From positions 1 to 64,000 of the forward strand of contig BGOK01000011.1 in the NCBI GenBank assembly GCA_003569205.1: DNA of 64,000 nucleotides. The letters run 5' to 3'. The notes under the pieces were generated by a model that saw only the letters and a list, made by a program, of their open reading frames with translations, did not search any database and had not been told where the DNA came from. The DNA is from Verrucomicrobiota bacterium. GTDB taxonomy: Bacteria; Verrucomicrobiota; Verrucomicrobiia; Opitutales; UBA953. How positions within the stretch are numbered: position 1 is the first letter of the stretch; each line of letters begins with the position of its first letter. Below are positions 30,436-39,438 of the stretch, piece after piece. Both the position numbers and the translations under genes were made by a program.

Positions 30436-30489
30436 GGGTAGCATCGCTTCCTCGTCATCGACTATCCATCGATCTCGCCACTTAACTTC

Positions 30490-31956
30490 TTACGCCAATA
30501 CCTTCTTCACTAATTCGCCGTGAATATCCGTTAGGCGGAAGTCGCGGCCTTGGTAGCGGTACGTAAGGCGGGTGTGTTCCACGCCCATGAGGTGCATGAT
30601 TGTCGCGTTGAGGTCGTGCACGTGCACTGGGTCCTTCACGATGTTGTAGCAGAAGTCGTCGGTCTCCCCATGAACGTAGCCTTTCTTTACGCCGGCACCG
30701 GCCATGAGGACGGTGAAGCAACGAGGATGGTGATCGCGGCCGTAGTTGGTCTCAGTCAAGGCGCCTTGCGAGTAGATGGTGCGTCCGAATTCGCCACCCC
30801 AGACGATGAGGGTGTCGTCCAGTAAGCCGCGCTGCTTGAGGTCGGTGAGGAGGCCCGCAGTTGCATGGTCCGTGTCGGCACACTGGCCCTTGAGGGCTTT
30901 CGGTAAGCCACCGTGGTGGTCCCAACCCATGTGGAAGAGTTGCACGAAGCGGACGTCGCGCTCACAGAGGCGGCGAGCGAGCAAGCAGTTCGAGGCGTAG
31001 GACCCCGGGCGCTTCACATCCGGACCATAGAGGTCGAGCACGTGTTGCGGTTCCTTGGAGAAGTCGAGGAGGTCCGGCACGCTGGTCTGCATCCGGAACG
31101 CGAGTTCGTACTGAGCGATACGGGTCTGGATTTCAGGGTCACCTAAGACGCCATGGCGCTGCTGGTTAAGTGCGGAAATTTCATCAAGCGATTCGCGGCG
31201 GATATCCCGACTCATGCCCTCCGGGTCCTTAAGGTAGAGTACACGTTCACCTTTATTCCGGAACTTCACCCCTTGGTGCTTCGAAGGCAGGAAGCCCGCG
31301 CCCCAGAGGCGGTCATACAGCGGTTGGTCGTCAGGTCGGCCGCTGCCGAACGAAGACATGACGACGTAATTCGGGAGGTTGTCATTCACGCTACCCAGAC
31401 CATAGCTGGCCCAGGAGCCGATGGAAGGACGCCCGGCCAACTGGCTACCGGTCTGCATGAAGGTGATGGCCGGGTCGTGGTTGATGGCCTCGGTGAACAT
31501 CGAGCGCACCATGCACCATTCATCTGCCTTGCTGGCAATGTGTGGCATGACCTCGCTGAACCACATGCCCGACTGGCCATGCTGCTTGAAGTTGAAGATG
31601 GAAGGGGCGACCGGAAAAGTCTTCTGCCCCGAGGTCATCGTGGTCAGGCGTTGGCCCTGACGAATGGACGCGGGGAGATCCTGGGCGCGGAACTTCGCCA
31701 TCCCCGGCTTCGGGTCGAAGAGGTCCATCTGCGACGGTGCCCCGGACTGAAAGAGGTAGATGATCTTCTTCGCCTTCGGCTTGAAGTTCGGGAAGCCTGT
31801 GACCTCGGGTTTGCCGGCGAAGGCCGACGGGCCCAGAATCGAGCCGAGGGCAGCGAGGCCGATGCCGCCCGCAGACTGTTTCAGGAAGGTGCGGCGGGAG
31901 AGGGCCAGCCGGTCGGCAGGGTTAAGGCCTAGGAAGTCGCGGTCGTTGCAGTTCAT
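30490..31956 (-). CDS. DUF1501 protein with Tat signal (copy 1)
   Basis: SRRTFLKQSAGGIGLAALGS; IYLFQSGAPSQMDLFDPKP; WGGEFGRTIYS; DFCYNIVKDPVHVHDLNATIMHLMGVEHTRLTYRYQGRDFRLTDIHG. Confidence 0.93.
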   Translation of the reverse strand: MNCNDRDFLGLNPADRLALSRRTFLKQSAGGIGLAALGSILGPSAFAGKPEVTGFPNFKPKAKKIIYLFQSGAPSQMDLFDPKPGMAKFRAQDLPASIRQGQRLTTMTSGQKTFPVAPSIFNFKQHGQSGMWFSEVMPHIASKADEWCMVRSMFTEAINHDPAITFMQTGSQLAGRPSIGSWASYGLGSVNDNLPNYVVMSSFGSGRPDDQPLYDRLWGAGFLPSKHQGVKFRNKGERVLYLKDPEGMSRDIRRESLDEISALNQQRHGVLGDPEIQTRIAQYELAFRMQTSVPDLLDFSKEPQHVLDLYGPDVKRPGSYASNCLLARRLCERDVRFVQLFHMGWDHHGGLPKALKGQCADTDHATAGLLTDLKQRGLLDDTLIVWGGEFGRTIYSQGALTETNYGRDHHPRCFTVLMAGAGVKKGYVHGETDDFCYNIVKDPVHVHDLNATIMHLMGVEHTRLTYRYQGRDFRLTDIHGELVKKVLA

Positions 31957-34900
31957 TCGCGGGTTACGGTTTCGTCGAGGTTAAGCAGCACGTTGGTGGT
32001 GACGGTCCAAGCAGCTAGTTGAGCCGGATCAAGGTCGGTCGGCACGGCGCTTTGGCCGATGGCGAGGAGTTTTTTGGCCGCTGGTAAGTCGGCCGCATAA
32101 GCCGTGAGGCGTCGGTCAAGTCCCTTGCGCAAGACCGTAAGTTCAGCGGCCGTGCCAGGACGGCTAGTGACGCGCTGGAAGGCCCAAGCTAAGCGTTGGT
32201 CAGTGGTCCCAGGTTGGCGCAGGGTGAGCTCGGCTAACTTACGCGAGGCTTCCACGAAGGTGACTTCGTTCAGGAGCGAGAGCGCCTGCATGGGGGTGTT
32301 GCTGCGGAAGCGCTTCACGGTACAGAACTCGCGGGTAGCCGAGTCAAAGAGTAGCATCGAGGGCGGGGCCGCCGTGCGTTTCCAAATAGTGTATAGCGAG
32401 CGGCGGTAGAGGCCTTCGCCGGTGTCGGCCTTGTAGTTACGCATATCACCGTAGACGCTGGTCTCGTCCCAGACAGCTTCTGGCATGTAGGGCTTCACAC
32501 TGACGCCACCGACTTTAGGCACGAGCAGGCCACTCACGGCGAGGGCTTGGTCACGGATGGTTTCGGCAGGGAGTCGGAAACGTGGGCCGCGAGAGATCCA
32601 CCGGTTCTCCGGGTCCTTTTCCAGTTTCTCCGGCGTCACGACCGTGCTTTGGCGATAGGCTTGGCTCATGAGGATGAGCTTCTGCATTCGCTTCATGTCC
32701 CAGCCGTTTTCCGCAAAGTCCACGGCGAGCCAGTCCAGTAGTTCCGGGTGGCTCGGCCATTCGGCTTGCGAGCCAAAGTTCTCGGAGGTCTTCACTAAGC
32801 CGGTGCCGAAGAAGTTTTCCCAGGCACGGTTGACCCAAACGCGGGCGGTCAAGGGGTGTTGGCCGTTCACCAGCCAGCGGGCGAAGCCGAGGCGATTATT
32901 AGGTTCACCAGCGGGCAGGGGCGGTAGTGCCGCAGGGAGCTTTCGTTCTACCTTCGCGCCTGGTCTATCGTATTCTCCCCGGTCGAGCACAAAGGCATCC
33001 TTGGGCTGGGCCAGTTCCTTCATCACCATGACATCAAGGATGCCAGGTAGAGTGTTCTTGGTGTTCAGCAAGCCGGCTAGTTGGGCGTCGGCGGCACGCT
33101 TCGGGTGTTCCGGGCTTTCGGTAAACGCCTTGGCGATAACTTTGCGATCTTCGGCGGTGCGCGCGGCGGGGTCTTTAAGAATCAGTGCCCGGAGTTCCGC
33201 GGCTTGCGGCGTGTCCTTCAAACTGATGAGGCTAGAGGGGAGTCCGGTTGTGCTTAGGCGGAAGCGGCCGACGTTGTGGTTGGCGAGGGTCTCACAGCGT
33301 AAGGAGATGGTCAGGGTCGCGCCTGCGGGTACCGTGGTCGGTGTGAGGATGAAGAGGCCCTTTCGCGGGACGCGATTTTCAGCGTCGTTACCGGCAATAG
33401 CCCAGCCAGCACCCGTCTTGGCGCGAGCGGGTTGAGCTTTTTTCGCGCCCTTTGCGCCCTTGGCGGCCTTGGTGGCCGTGCCGCCTTCAACGAGGCTCCT
33501 AATCGGCCAGCCTTCTTGGCTGAAGTCGGCTTGCGCATCGACGAAGTCGAGTTCGACCTTCTTGCCGTCAGCGAGGGTCAAAACCGCGTCGACGCCACTC
33601 AGAACGAAGTTGCCGTTCGGGGCTCGTCCGAGGCTTTGCGTGGGCAGAGAAGCGTCAGGTGTGACTTCGAGGAGTAGGCCCGTGAGTTGGCCTGCAGGAG
33701 CAGGAGCGGTGACGGTGTAGACGTCCTTGTCGGGGTTCGTACCGCCCGCGAGCCAACTGCCGTCGGGCTGCTGCTTCAATGAGGCGCCGCCTTTACTGAC
33801 GGCTTGCGTGCCAGTCAGCATGGCCCAGGTCGCGGTCTTACCCGTAAAACCTTGGCGCAGTTTTTGCTCCCAGGCAGTCTGCGCAGCGGGGACAACTTTG
33901 GCGGCGGACTTCACTGCTAGTTCGGCGGCAACGATGGCCTTCTCGACTTCGGCGAGGCGGACCTTCGCTTCAGGCGTGGCGAAGGAGTAGGTGGGGGAGG
34001 TGTTCCCGCCCTTACGGGTCGAGGCAGCGCCACCGAATTCGCCAAGGACACCCGATTCTTCGTTGGAATTAAAATATGCAAAGAATTGGTAGAACTCTTT
34101 CTGGGAAATTGGATCGTACTTATGGTCGTGGCAACGGCAGCAGTTCATCGTCAGTGCCATCCAGGTCGAGCCAGTCGTCTCGACGCGGTCGATGACGGTC
34201 TCGACCGCCCATTCGGCGACGATCCGACCTCCCTCGCCGTTCAGGCGATGGTTGCGGTTGAAGCCTGTGGCAATGATCTGGTCTTCAGTGGCGTTGGGGA
34301 GAAGGTCGCCCGCGAGCTGTTCGACGGTGAAGGCATTAAAAGGTTTATTCGTATTGTAGGCGCGGATGACCCAATCGCGCCAAGGCCACATCGTGCGGGT
34401 CGTGTCACTCTGGAAACCATTGCTGTCCGCGTAGCGGGCGAAGTCGAGCCACTGGGCCGCCATACGTTCGCCGTAATGCGGAGAGGCTAAGAGGCGGTCT
34501 ACAGCCTTGGACCATGCGTCGGGGGAAGGGTCGGCAAGGAAGGCGGTGAGGTCTGCCTCGGTGGGCGGTAGGCCGGTCAGGTCGAGCGCAGCGCGACGGA
34601 GTAGGGTCGGGCGGCTGGCTTCCGGGGTGCCACTGAAGCCTTTGGCGGTGCGAACTTGGGCGACGAAACCATCGATGGCGTTGCCGCCCGTAGGAATGGT
34701 TGGGACCGCCGGCTTCTTGGGCGTCTGGAAAGCCCAGTGGCCTTGGTAAACGGCGCCTTCTTTAATCCAACGAGCCACCAAATCGATTTGGTCTTTAGAG
34801 AGGACCTTATGGAACTCTGCGGGCGGCATGTGATCGTCCGCATCCGTCGTCAGTAGGCGCTTCATGACCGCACTACGCTCGGGGTGGCCAGGAACGATGG

Positions 34901-35111
34901 CGGGGTCGCCGGACTTCCCGCCACGGCGAGCAGCCTCGAGGGAATCTAAGCGTAGCTTACCCTTGGTCTTCGCTTCGTCGGGCCCGTGACAGGCGAAGCA
35001 GGTGTCCGAGAAGATGGGCCGAATGTCGCGGTTGAACTCAACACGCTCCTCGGCGAGCAACGTCGAGGCAGCGGCCAGTAAGACTAAAATCGACGAACGC
35101 CGGACTTGCAT
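31953..35111 (-). CDS. DUF1549/DUF1553 protein with planctomycete cytochrome c-like domain (copy 1)
   Basis: SDTCFACHGPDEAKTKGKLRLDS and MNCCRCHDHKYDPISQKEFYQF CxxCH motifs; HPLTARVWVNRAWENFFGTGLVKTSENFG; ATGA overlap with DUF1501 partner. Confidence 0.93.
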   Translation of the reverse strand: MQVRRSSILVLLAAASTLLAEERVEFNRDIRPIFSDTCFACHGPDEAKTKGKLRLDSLEAARRGGKSGDPAIVPGHPERSAVMKRLLTTDADDHMPPAEFHKVLSKDQIDLVARWIKEGAVYQGHWAFQTPKKPAVPTIPTGGNAIDGFVAQVRTAKGFSGTPEASRPTLLRRAALDLTGLPPTEADLTAFLADPSPDAWSKAVDRLLASPHYGERMAAQWLDFARYADSNGFQSDTTRTMWPWRDWVIRAYNTNKPFNAFTVEQLAGDLLPNATEDQIIATGFNRNHRLNGEGGRIVAEWAVETVIDRVETTGSTWMALTMNCCRCHDHKYDPISQKEFYQFFAYFNSNEESGVLGEFGGAASTRKGGNTSPTYSFATPEAKVRLAEVEKAIVAAELAVKSAAKVVPAAQTAWEQKLRQGFTGKTATWAMLTGTQAVSKGGASLKQQPDGSWLAGGTNPDKDVYTVTAPAPAGQLTGLLLEVTPDASLPTQSLGRAPNGNFVLSGVDAVLTLADGKKVELDFVDAQADFSQEGWPIRSLVEGGTATKAAKGAKGAKKAQPARAKTGAGWAIAGNDAENRVPRKGLFILTPTTVPAGATLTISLRCETLANHNVGRFRLSTTGLPSSLISLKDTPQAAELRALILKDPAARTAEDRKVIAKAFTESPEHPKRAADAQLAGLLNTKNTLPGILDVMVMKELAQPKDAFVLDRGEYDRPGAKVERKLPAALPPLPAGEPNNRLGFARWLVNGQHPLTARVWVNRAWENFFGTGLVKTSENFGSQAEWPSHPELLDWLAVDFAENGWDMKRMQKLILMSQAYRQSTVVTPEKLEKDPENRWISRGPRFRLPAETIRDQALAVSGLLVPKVGGVSVKPYMPEAVWDETSVYGDMRNYKADTGEGLYRRSLYTIWKRTAAPPSMLLFDSATREFCTVKRFRSNTPMQALSLLNEVTFVEASRKLAELTLRQPGTTDQRLAWAFQRVTSRPGTAAELTVLRKGLDRRLTAYAADLPAAKKLLAIGQSAVPTDLDPAQLAAWTVTTNVLLNLDETVTRE

Positions 35112-35114
35112 GGC

Positions 35115-36415
35115 TTACTTAGCTTCGGCCAAGGACTTGATGGAGAGGTCACGGAAACCAACGGCATCGCCGTGGCCAGCGAAGCCGAAGAAGCCGTTCT
35201 TACGATCTTTGCCCGGGTGGGCGCTCTTCGCCATGACTGTGGCCATGTCGACTTTGCTGAGGTCCGCGTCGAGAATCACGAAGCCGTTGAGTTCGACCTT
35301 GATGGTCGAGCCCTTGACGGTGACTTCCTGGAAGTTCCATTCGCCGATGGGGCGCTGGTAGCCACGCTGGGCAGCGACCATGCCATAGGCCGAGCCGTGG
35401 ACCTGCCGTGGGTCAAGCTTGCCCTTCACCTTGTCGTAATTGTCGTCGAGGATCTGGAGTTCGCACATGCCGACGTAGGCGGTGTTGCCGGTGCCAGGGA
35501 AGCGGAGGCAGAGGCCGTTGTTACCGCCAGCCGGGACCTTGAATTCGAAGCGCGCAACGAAGTCAGTCAGGTCATCCTTGTGGTAGAGGTTGCCGCCCTT
35601 GTTGGGTTTGCAGAAGATGGCGCCATCCACGACTTCATACTGGTCGGTCGCGCCCTTCCAGTCAGTGAGGTCCTTACCGTTGAAAATCGCTTTGAAGCCT
35701 TCGGTGCCCTTCGAGGCGAGGTACTTGTTGGCTTCGGCACCGTTGATTTCACGCACGAAGACGTTGCGCCAGCGGATGGGGGCACCATGGGTCTGGAGGC
35801 AGATGGGGCCCTTGGCGGGGACGGCGAGCTTGCGGTCGTAATAGTTTTCGAGGCTGGCATAATCGACCGTCTGCTTGCCGTTGAGCCAGATGCTGACGCG
35901 GGCGCCAACCATGACGATGCGCAGGGTGTTCCATTCGCCGGGAGCCTTGTCAGCAACCACGAGGGGGAATTTGCCGTTGTTCAGGCCGTTATTCCAGAGC
36001 GCACCGCTACCTTTGTCGGCGCCATTCTTCTTTCCTTAGCGTTGGCCGGGTCCCAGATTTGTACCTGGGGGACGTTGCGGAGGTAGATGCCCGAGTCACC
36101 GAGCGGTGCCATGTTGTATTCGAGGGTTAGCTCAATGTCGCCGTATTCCTTCAGGGTGGTGGCATACTTCCCTTTGCCATCGTTGACGAGGTCGTCGCCT
36201 TCGGCCTTCCAGTGGGCAAGCATGTCCGCCGTCCAAGTCTTATCTCGTTCGGCCCGCTTTTCAGGCGAGAGGGCGAGGTAGGCCCGGTGGTCGGAGGTGT
36301 CCCCGCCGCGCCAGCCAGTGAGGTCCTTGCCGTTGTAGAGCGCGGTAAAGCCTTCGGGCGGGGTGGGCGCAGCCGTCAGGGCGACGGCAGCAAGGAGGAG
36401 GGCAAGGATACGCAC
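35115..36415 (-). CDS. Two-domain DUF1080 (3-keto-disaccharide hydrolase-like) protein, split by frameshift near 36035
   Basis: ORF 35981-36415 (GFTALYNGKDLTGWRGG..VQIWDPANAKE) and ORF 35115-35960 (second DUF1080, GFKAIFNGKDLTDWKGA); adding one A in GGAAAGAAG restores DPANAKEKKNGADKGSGALWNNGLNNGKFPLVVADKAPGEWN. Confidence 0.85.
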
Positions 36416-36434
36416 GGGATTTTATAGAGGAGGA

Positions 36435-37130
36435 TTAGAGCGGCTCGAGGGTGCAGCGTTTCACTTCGAAGGCGCCGCCTTCGGATTGGAGACCGATGAA
36501 GCCTTCGGAGAGGTTCGTGCCGGTGGCCTTGTTCACTTCCTTGCCGTTAACGAGGATAGTCACGGTATCCTTATCGCAGATCGTGGTGAAGGTATTCCAT
36601 TCGCCCGCGGGCTTCTCCGCGTCGAGCTGCTTACCGATACGGTAGCCACGGATGGTGCCGTCCTTGGCTTTCATGGCGACGCCTTCCTTGGAAGTTGCGC
36701 CGGACCAGAAATAGAAATCACCCTGGTTTTTGTTCATACCCTGACACTCGATGCTCTTCGGCCAGATGGCGTCGGGAGCGGTCATGTGGACGACGACGCC
36801 GGTGTTGCCGGGTTTGGTGAAGCGCCATTCGACCGTGAACTTATATTGCTTGTAGGACTTCTCGGTGCGGAGAAAGCCGTTGGGCTTGCCAGTACAGGCC
36901 AAGAGGCCGTCTTTGACCGACCAGGTTTCCGCGGCGGGAGTACCGCCTTTTAGGAAGGAGGTCCAACCCGTGAGGTCCTTGCCGTTAAAGAGTTCAACCT
37001 TGGCGCTTGGCGTGGCGGCAGCAGCAGCCGGCGCGGTCGTGGCGGGGGCGTCGGCAGCCATGGCCAAGGGGGAGGCTAGGACGGACGAAAAGATCGCCGC
37101 CCAGAGAGGGAGGAGGGTGCGTGGGGACAT
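36435..37130 (-). CDS. Secreted DUF1080 protein
   Basis: KVELFNGKDLTGWTSFLKGG; signal peptide; jelly-roll length. Confidence 0.88.
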   Translation of the reverse strand: MSPRTLLPLWAAIFSSVLASPLAMAADAPATTAPAAAAATPSAKVELFNGKDLTGWTSFLKGGTPAAETWSVKDGLLACTGKPNGFLRTEKSYKQYKFTVEWRFTKPGNTGVVVHMTAPDAIWPKSIECQGMNKNQGDFYFWSGATSKEGVAMKAKDGTIRGYRIGKQLDAEKPAGEWNTFTTICDKDTVTILVNGKEVNKATGTNLSEGFIGLQSEGGAFEVKRCTLEPL

Positions 37131-37228
37131 GGGCTGAAGTTAGCCATAGCCCGACTCATGAGAAGGCTAAAGAGGGGCGACGAGGGGCAAATAAATGACG
37201 GCTATACCTTGTATACCATCGTCCTCGC

Positions 37229-37990
37229 CTAGGCTGTCAGCTGCAGGGCCGAAAACTCGTCCAAGAATAGCCGAACGCTCCCATGTGTGCGCAGGATGGA
37301 GGCGGGGCACTTCGTGGTCAGCGGACCGAGGCAAGCGGCCGCGACCGCCTGAGCTTTACGCATGCCTGGAACGACGACGCTTAGGTGCTGGGCTTGCCGG
37401 AAGACCGGTATCGTCAGGCTTAACGCTTGCTTAGGAACATCCGCCAAGGTCGCAAAGCAGCCATCATTCAGTTGTTGCTGCCGGCAGGCATGGTCGAGGT
37501 GAACGACCTTCACGCGCTGCGGGTCGTCAAAGTCCGCGACGGATGGATCGTTGAATGCGATGTGCCCGTTTTCCCCAATGCCTAAGCAGATGAGATCAAT
37601 GGGCGCGGCGGAGAGTAAGCTCGCATAGCGGGTCGCTTCTGCTTCGGCGTCCAAGGCTTCGCCATGGATTTCCGCGAAGCTACCGAGCGGGACGTGGTCG
37701 AGGAAGTGTTGCCGCAGGTAGGTGCGGAAGCTGGCGGGATGCTTCGCGCGGAGTCCGATATACTCGTCCATATGGAAGCCGTCGATGTGCGACCAGTCGA
37801 TGACACTTTGGCTTTGAGTGATGAGCGCGGCTAGGAACTCATTCTGCGAGGGAGCGCAGGCGAAGACGACGCGGGCACGTGGTTGGTTTGCCAAGATTCC
37901 CTGCAAAAGCTTCACTACATGGGCGGCGGCACGGCGGCCCAACTCGTCACGGGACGGGCTGACGTCAGTCGGGATCGGGCGGAGTGGCAT
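37229..37990 (-). CDS. nagB: Glucosamine-6-phosphate deaminase/6-phosphogluconolactonase family (NagB-like)
   Basis: FHMDEYIGLRAKHPASFRTYLRQHF; DLICLGIGENGHIAFNDPSVADFDD. Confidence 0.9.
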   Translation of the reverse strand: MPLRPIPTDVSPSRDELGRRAAAHVVKLLQGILANQPRARVVFACAPSQNEFLAALITQSQSVIDWSHIDGFHMDEYIGLRAKHPASFRTYLRQHFLDHVPLGSFAEIHGEALDAEAEATRYASLLSAAPIDLICLGIGENGHIAFNDPSVADFDDPQRVKVVHLDHACRQQQLNDGCFATLADVPKQALSLTIPVFRQAQHLSVVVPGMRKAQAVAAACLGPLTTKCPASILRTHGSVRLFLDEFSALQLTA

Positions 37991-37992
37991 GG

Positions 37993-39435
37993 CTAGGCCA
38001 TGATGCCCTTGACGTGCTTGCCCGCGACGCCGGTCAGGCGGATGTCGAGGCCTTGGAGCTTTACGTTCAGTCGCGTATGCTCGATGCCCATGAGAGCGAG
38101 CATCGTGGCGTGCAAGTCGTGGACATCGACGATGTTCTCGACGGAGCGGTAACCGAGTTCGTCGGTGTTGCCGTAGACAGTGCCAGCCTTCACGCCGCCG
38201 CCCGCCAAGAAGACGCTGAAGCCTAAGATGTGGTGGTCGCGGCCCGAGCCTTGGCCCATGGGGGTGCGGCCGAATTCGCCGCCCCAGAGGAGGAGGGTGT
38301 CTTCGAGCATGCCGCGTTGCTTGAGGTCGGCGATGAGGGCCGCGGTGGCCTTATCGACGTCCTTGGCCGCCGAGCGCATGCCGTCTTCAATGCCGCCGTG
38401 GTGATCCCAGGCACGGTGGTAGAGTTGAATCATACGCACGCCGCGTTCGGCCAGGCGACGCGCCATCAGACAATTGGAGGCGAAAGAACCATCGCCGACT
38501 TCCTTGATGCCGTAGTTCTCCAGCGTCTTCGGGGACTCGTTCTTGAAGTCGAGCAGGTCGGGCACGCTCGTCTGCATCTTGAAGGCGAGTTCATACTGGG
38601 CAATGCGCGTGGCGATTTCGGGGTCAACCGTCTCTTCGGCGAGCGTGCCGTTGAGGCGGCGGATTTCGTCGACGACCTGACGCTGTGTGCTCTGGCAAAC
38701 GCCTTGCGGGTTGCCGATGTAGTGCACCGCATCGCCCTTGGATTGGAAGAGGATGCCTTGGTATTTACTCGGTAAGGCCCCGCTGGACCACTGGCGCGAA
38801 GAGATGGGTTGCTGACCGGTCTTGCCGGCCGAGGTAAGCACGATGTAACCAGGGAGGTTTTCGGTCTCCGAGCCCAAACCATAGAGCAGCCAAGAGCCCA
38901 TGCTGGGGCGGCCCTTGATAATCGAGCCGGTATTCATGAACGCATGCGCGGTGTCATGGTTGATTTGCTCGGTCCGCATCGAGCGGATGACGCAGAGGTC
39001 GTCCGCGTGTCCGCTAATGTAGGGGAAGAGGTCGCTGATCTCGATACCAGCCTTGCCGTATTTCTTATAGTCGATGAAAGAGCCGCGGGCCTTAAGCACC
39101 GCCCCCTGGAGCTGAGCCAGTTGCTGTCCCTTGGTGAAGGACTCAGGGAAGGGTTGGCCATCGAGCTTCTTGAGCGCTGGCTTCCAGTCGAAGGTCTCAA
39201 GGTGCGAGGGTCCTCCCGCCATACACAAGTAGATGACGCGCTTAGCCTTCACGGGGAAGTGCGGGGACTTCAGGAAGCCCTTGGAGAAGTTGGCGGCGCT
39301 AGGCGCGTCGGTCGCGGCCAAACCTTTGGCCGCAAGCATGGCAAAGGCGGCGCTACCCAAACCGTAGGCACTCTTGGTTAGGAAGCTCCGTCGGTTGATC
39401 GACAGCGTATGCGCAATGGGGTCGTAAGGGTTCAT
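37993..39435 (-). CDS. DUF1501 protein with twin-arginine-like signal (copy 2)
   Basis: NRRSFLTKSAYGLGSAAFAML; IYLCMAGGPSHLETFDWKP; WGGEFGRTPMGQGSGRDHH. Confidence 0.93.
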   Translation of the reverse strand: MNPYDPIAHTLSINRRSFLTKSAYGLGSAAFAMLAAKGLAATDAPSAANFSKGFLKSPHFPVKAKRVIYLCMAGGPSHLETFDWKPALKKLDGQPFPESFTKGQQLAQLQGAVLKARGSFIDYKKYGKAGIEISDLFPYISGHADDLCVIRSMRTEQINHDTAHAFMNTGSIIKGRPSMGSWLLYGLGSETENLPGYIVLTSAGKTGQQPISSRQWSSGALPSKYQGILFQSKGDAVHYIGNPQGVCQSTQRQVVDEIRRLNGTLAEETVDPEIATRIAQYELAFKMQTSVPDLLDFKNESPKTLENYGIKEVGDGSFASNCLMARRLAERGVRMIQLYHRAWDHHGGIEDGMRSAAKDVDKATAALIADLKQRGMLEDTLLLWGGEFGRTPMGQGSGRDHHILGFSVFLAGGGVKAGTVYGNTDELGYRSVENIVDVHDLHATMLALMGIEHTRLNVKLQGLDIRLTGVAGKHVKGIMA

Positions 39436-39438
39436 GGC

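Noticed and set aside
35106-36086. 326-aa plus-strand ORF opposite the DUF1080 gene, and similar ORFs at 31153-31932 and 38809-39381
   Set aside because: Antisense shadows; the opposite strands carry recognisable conserved proteins.
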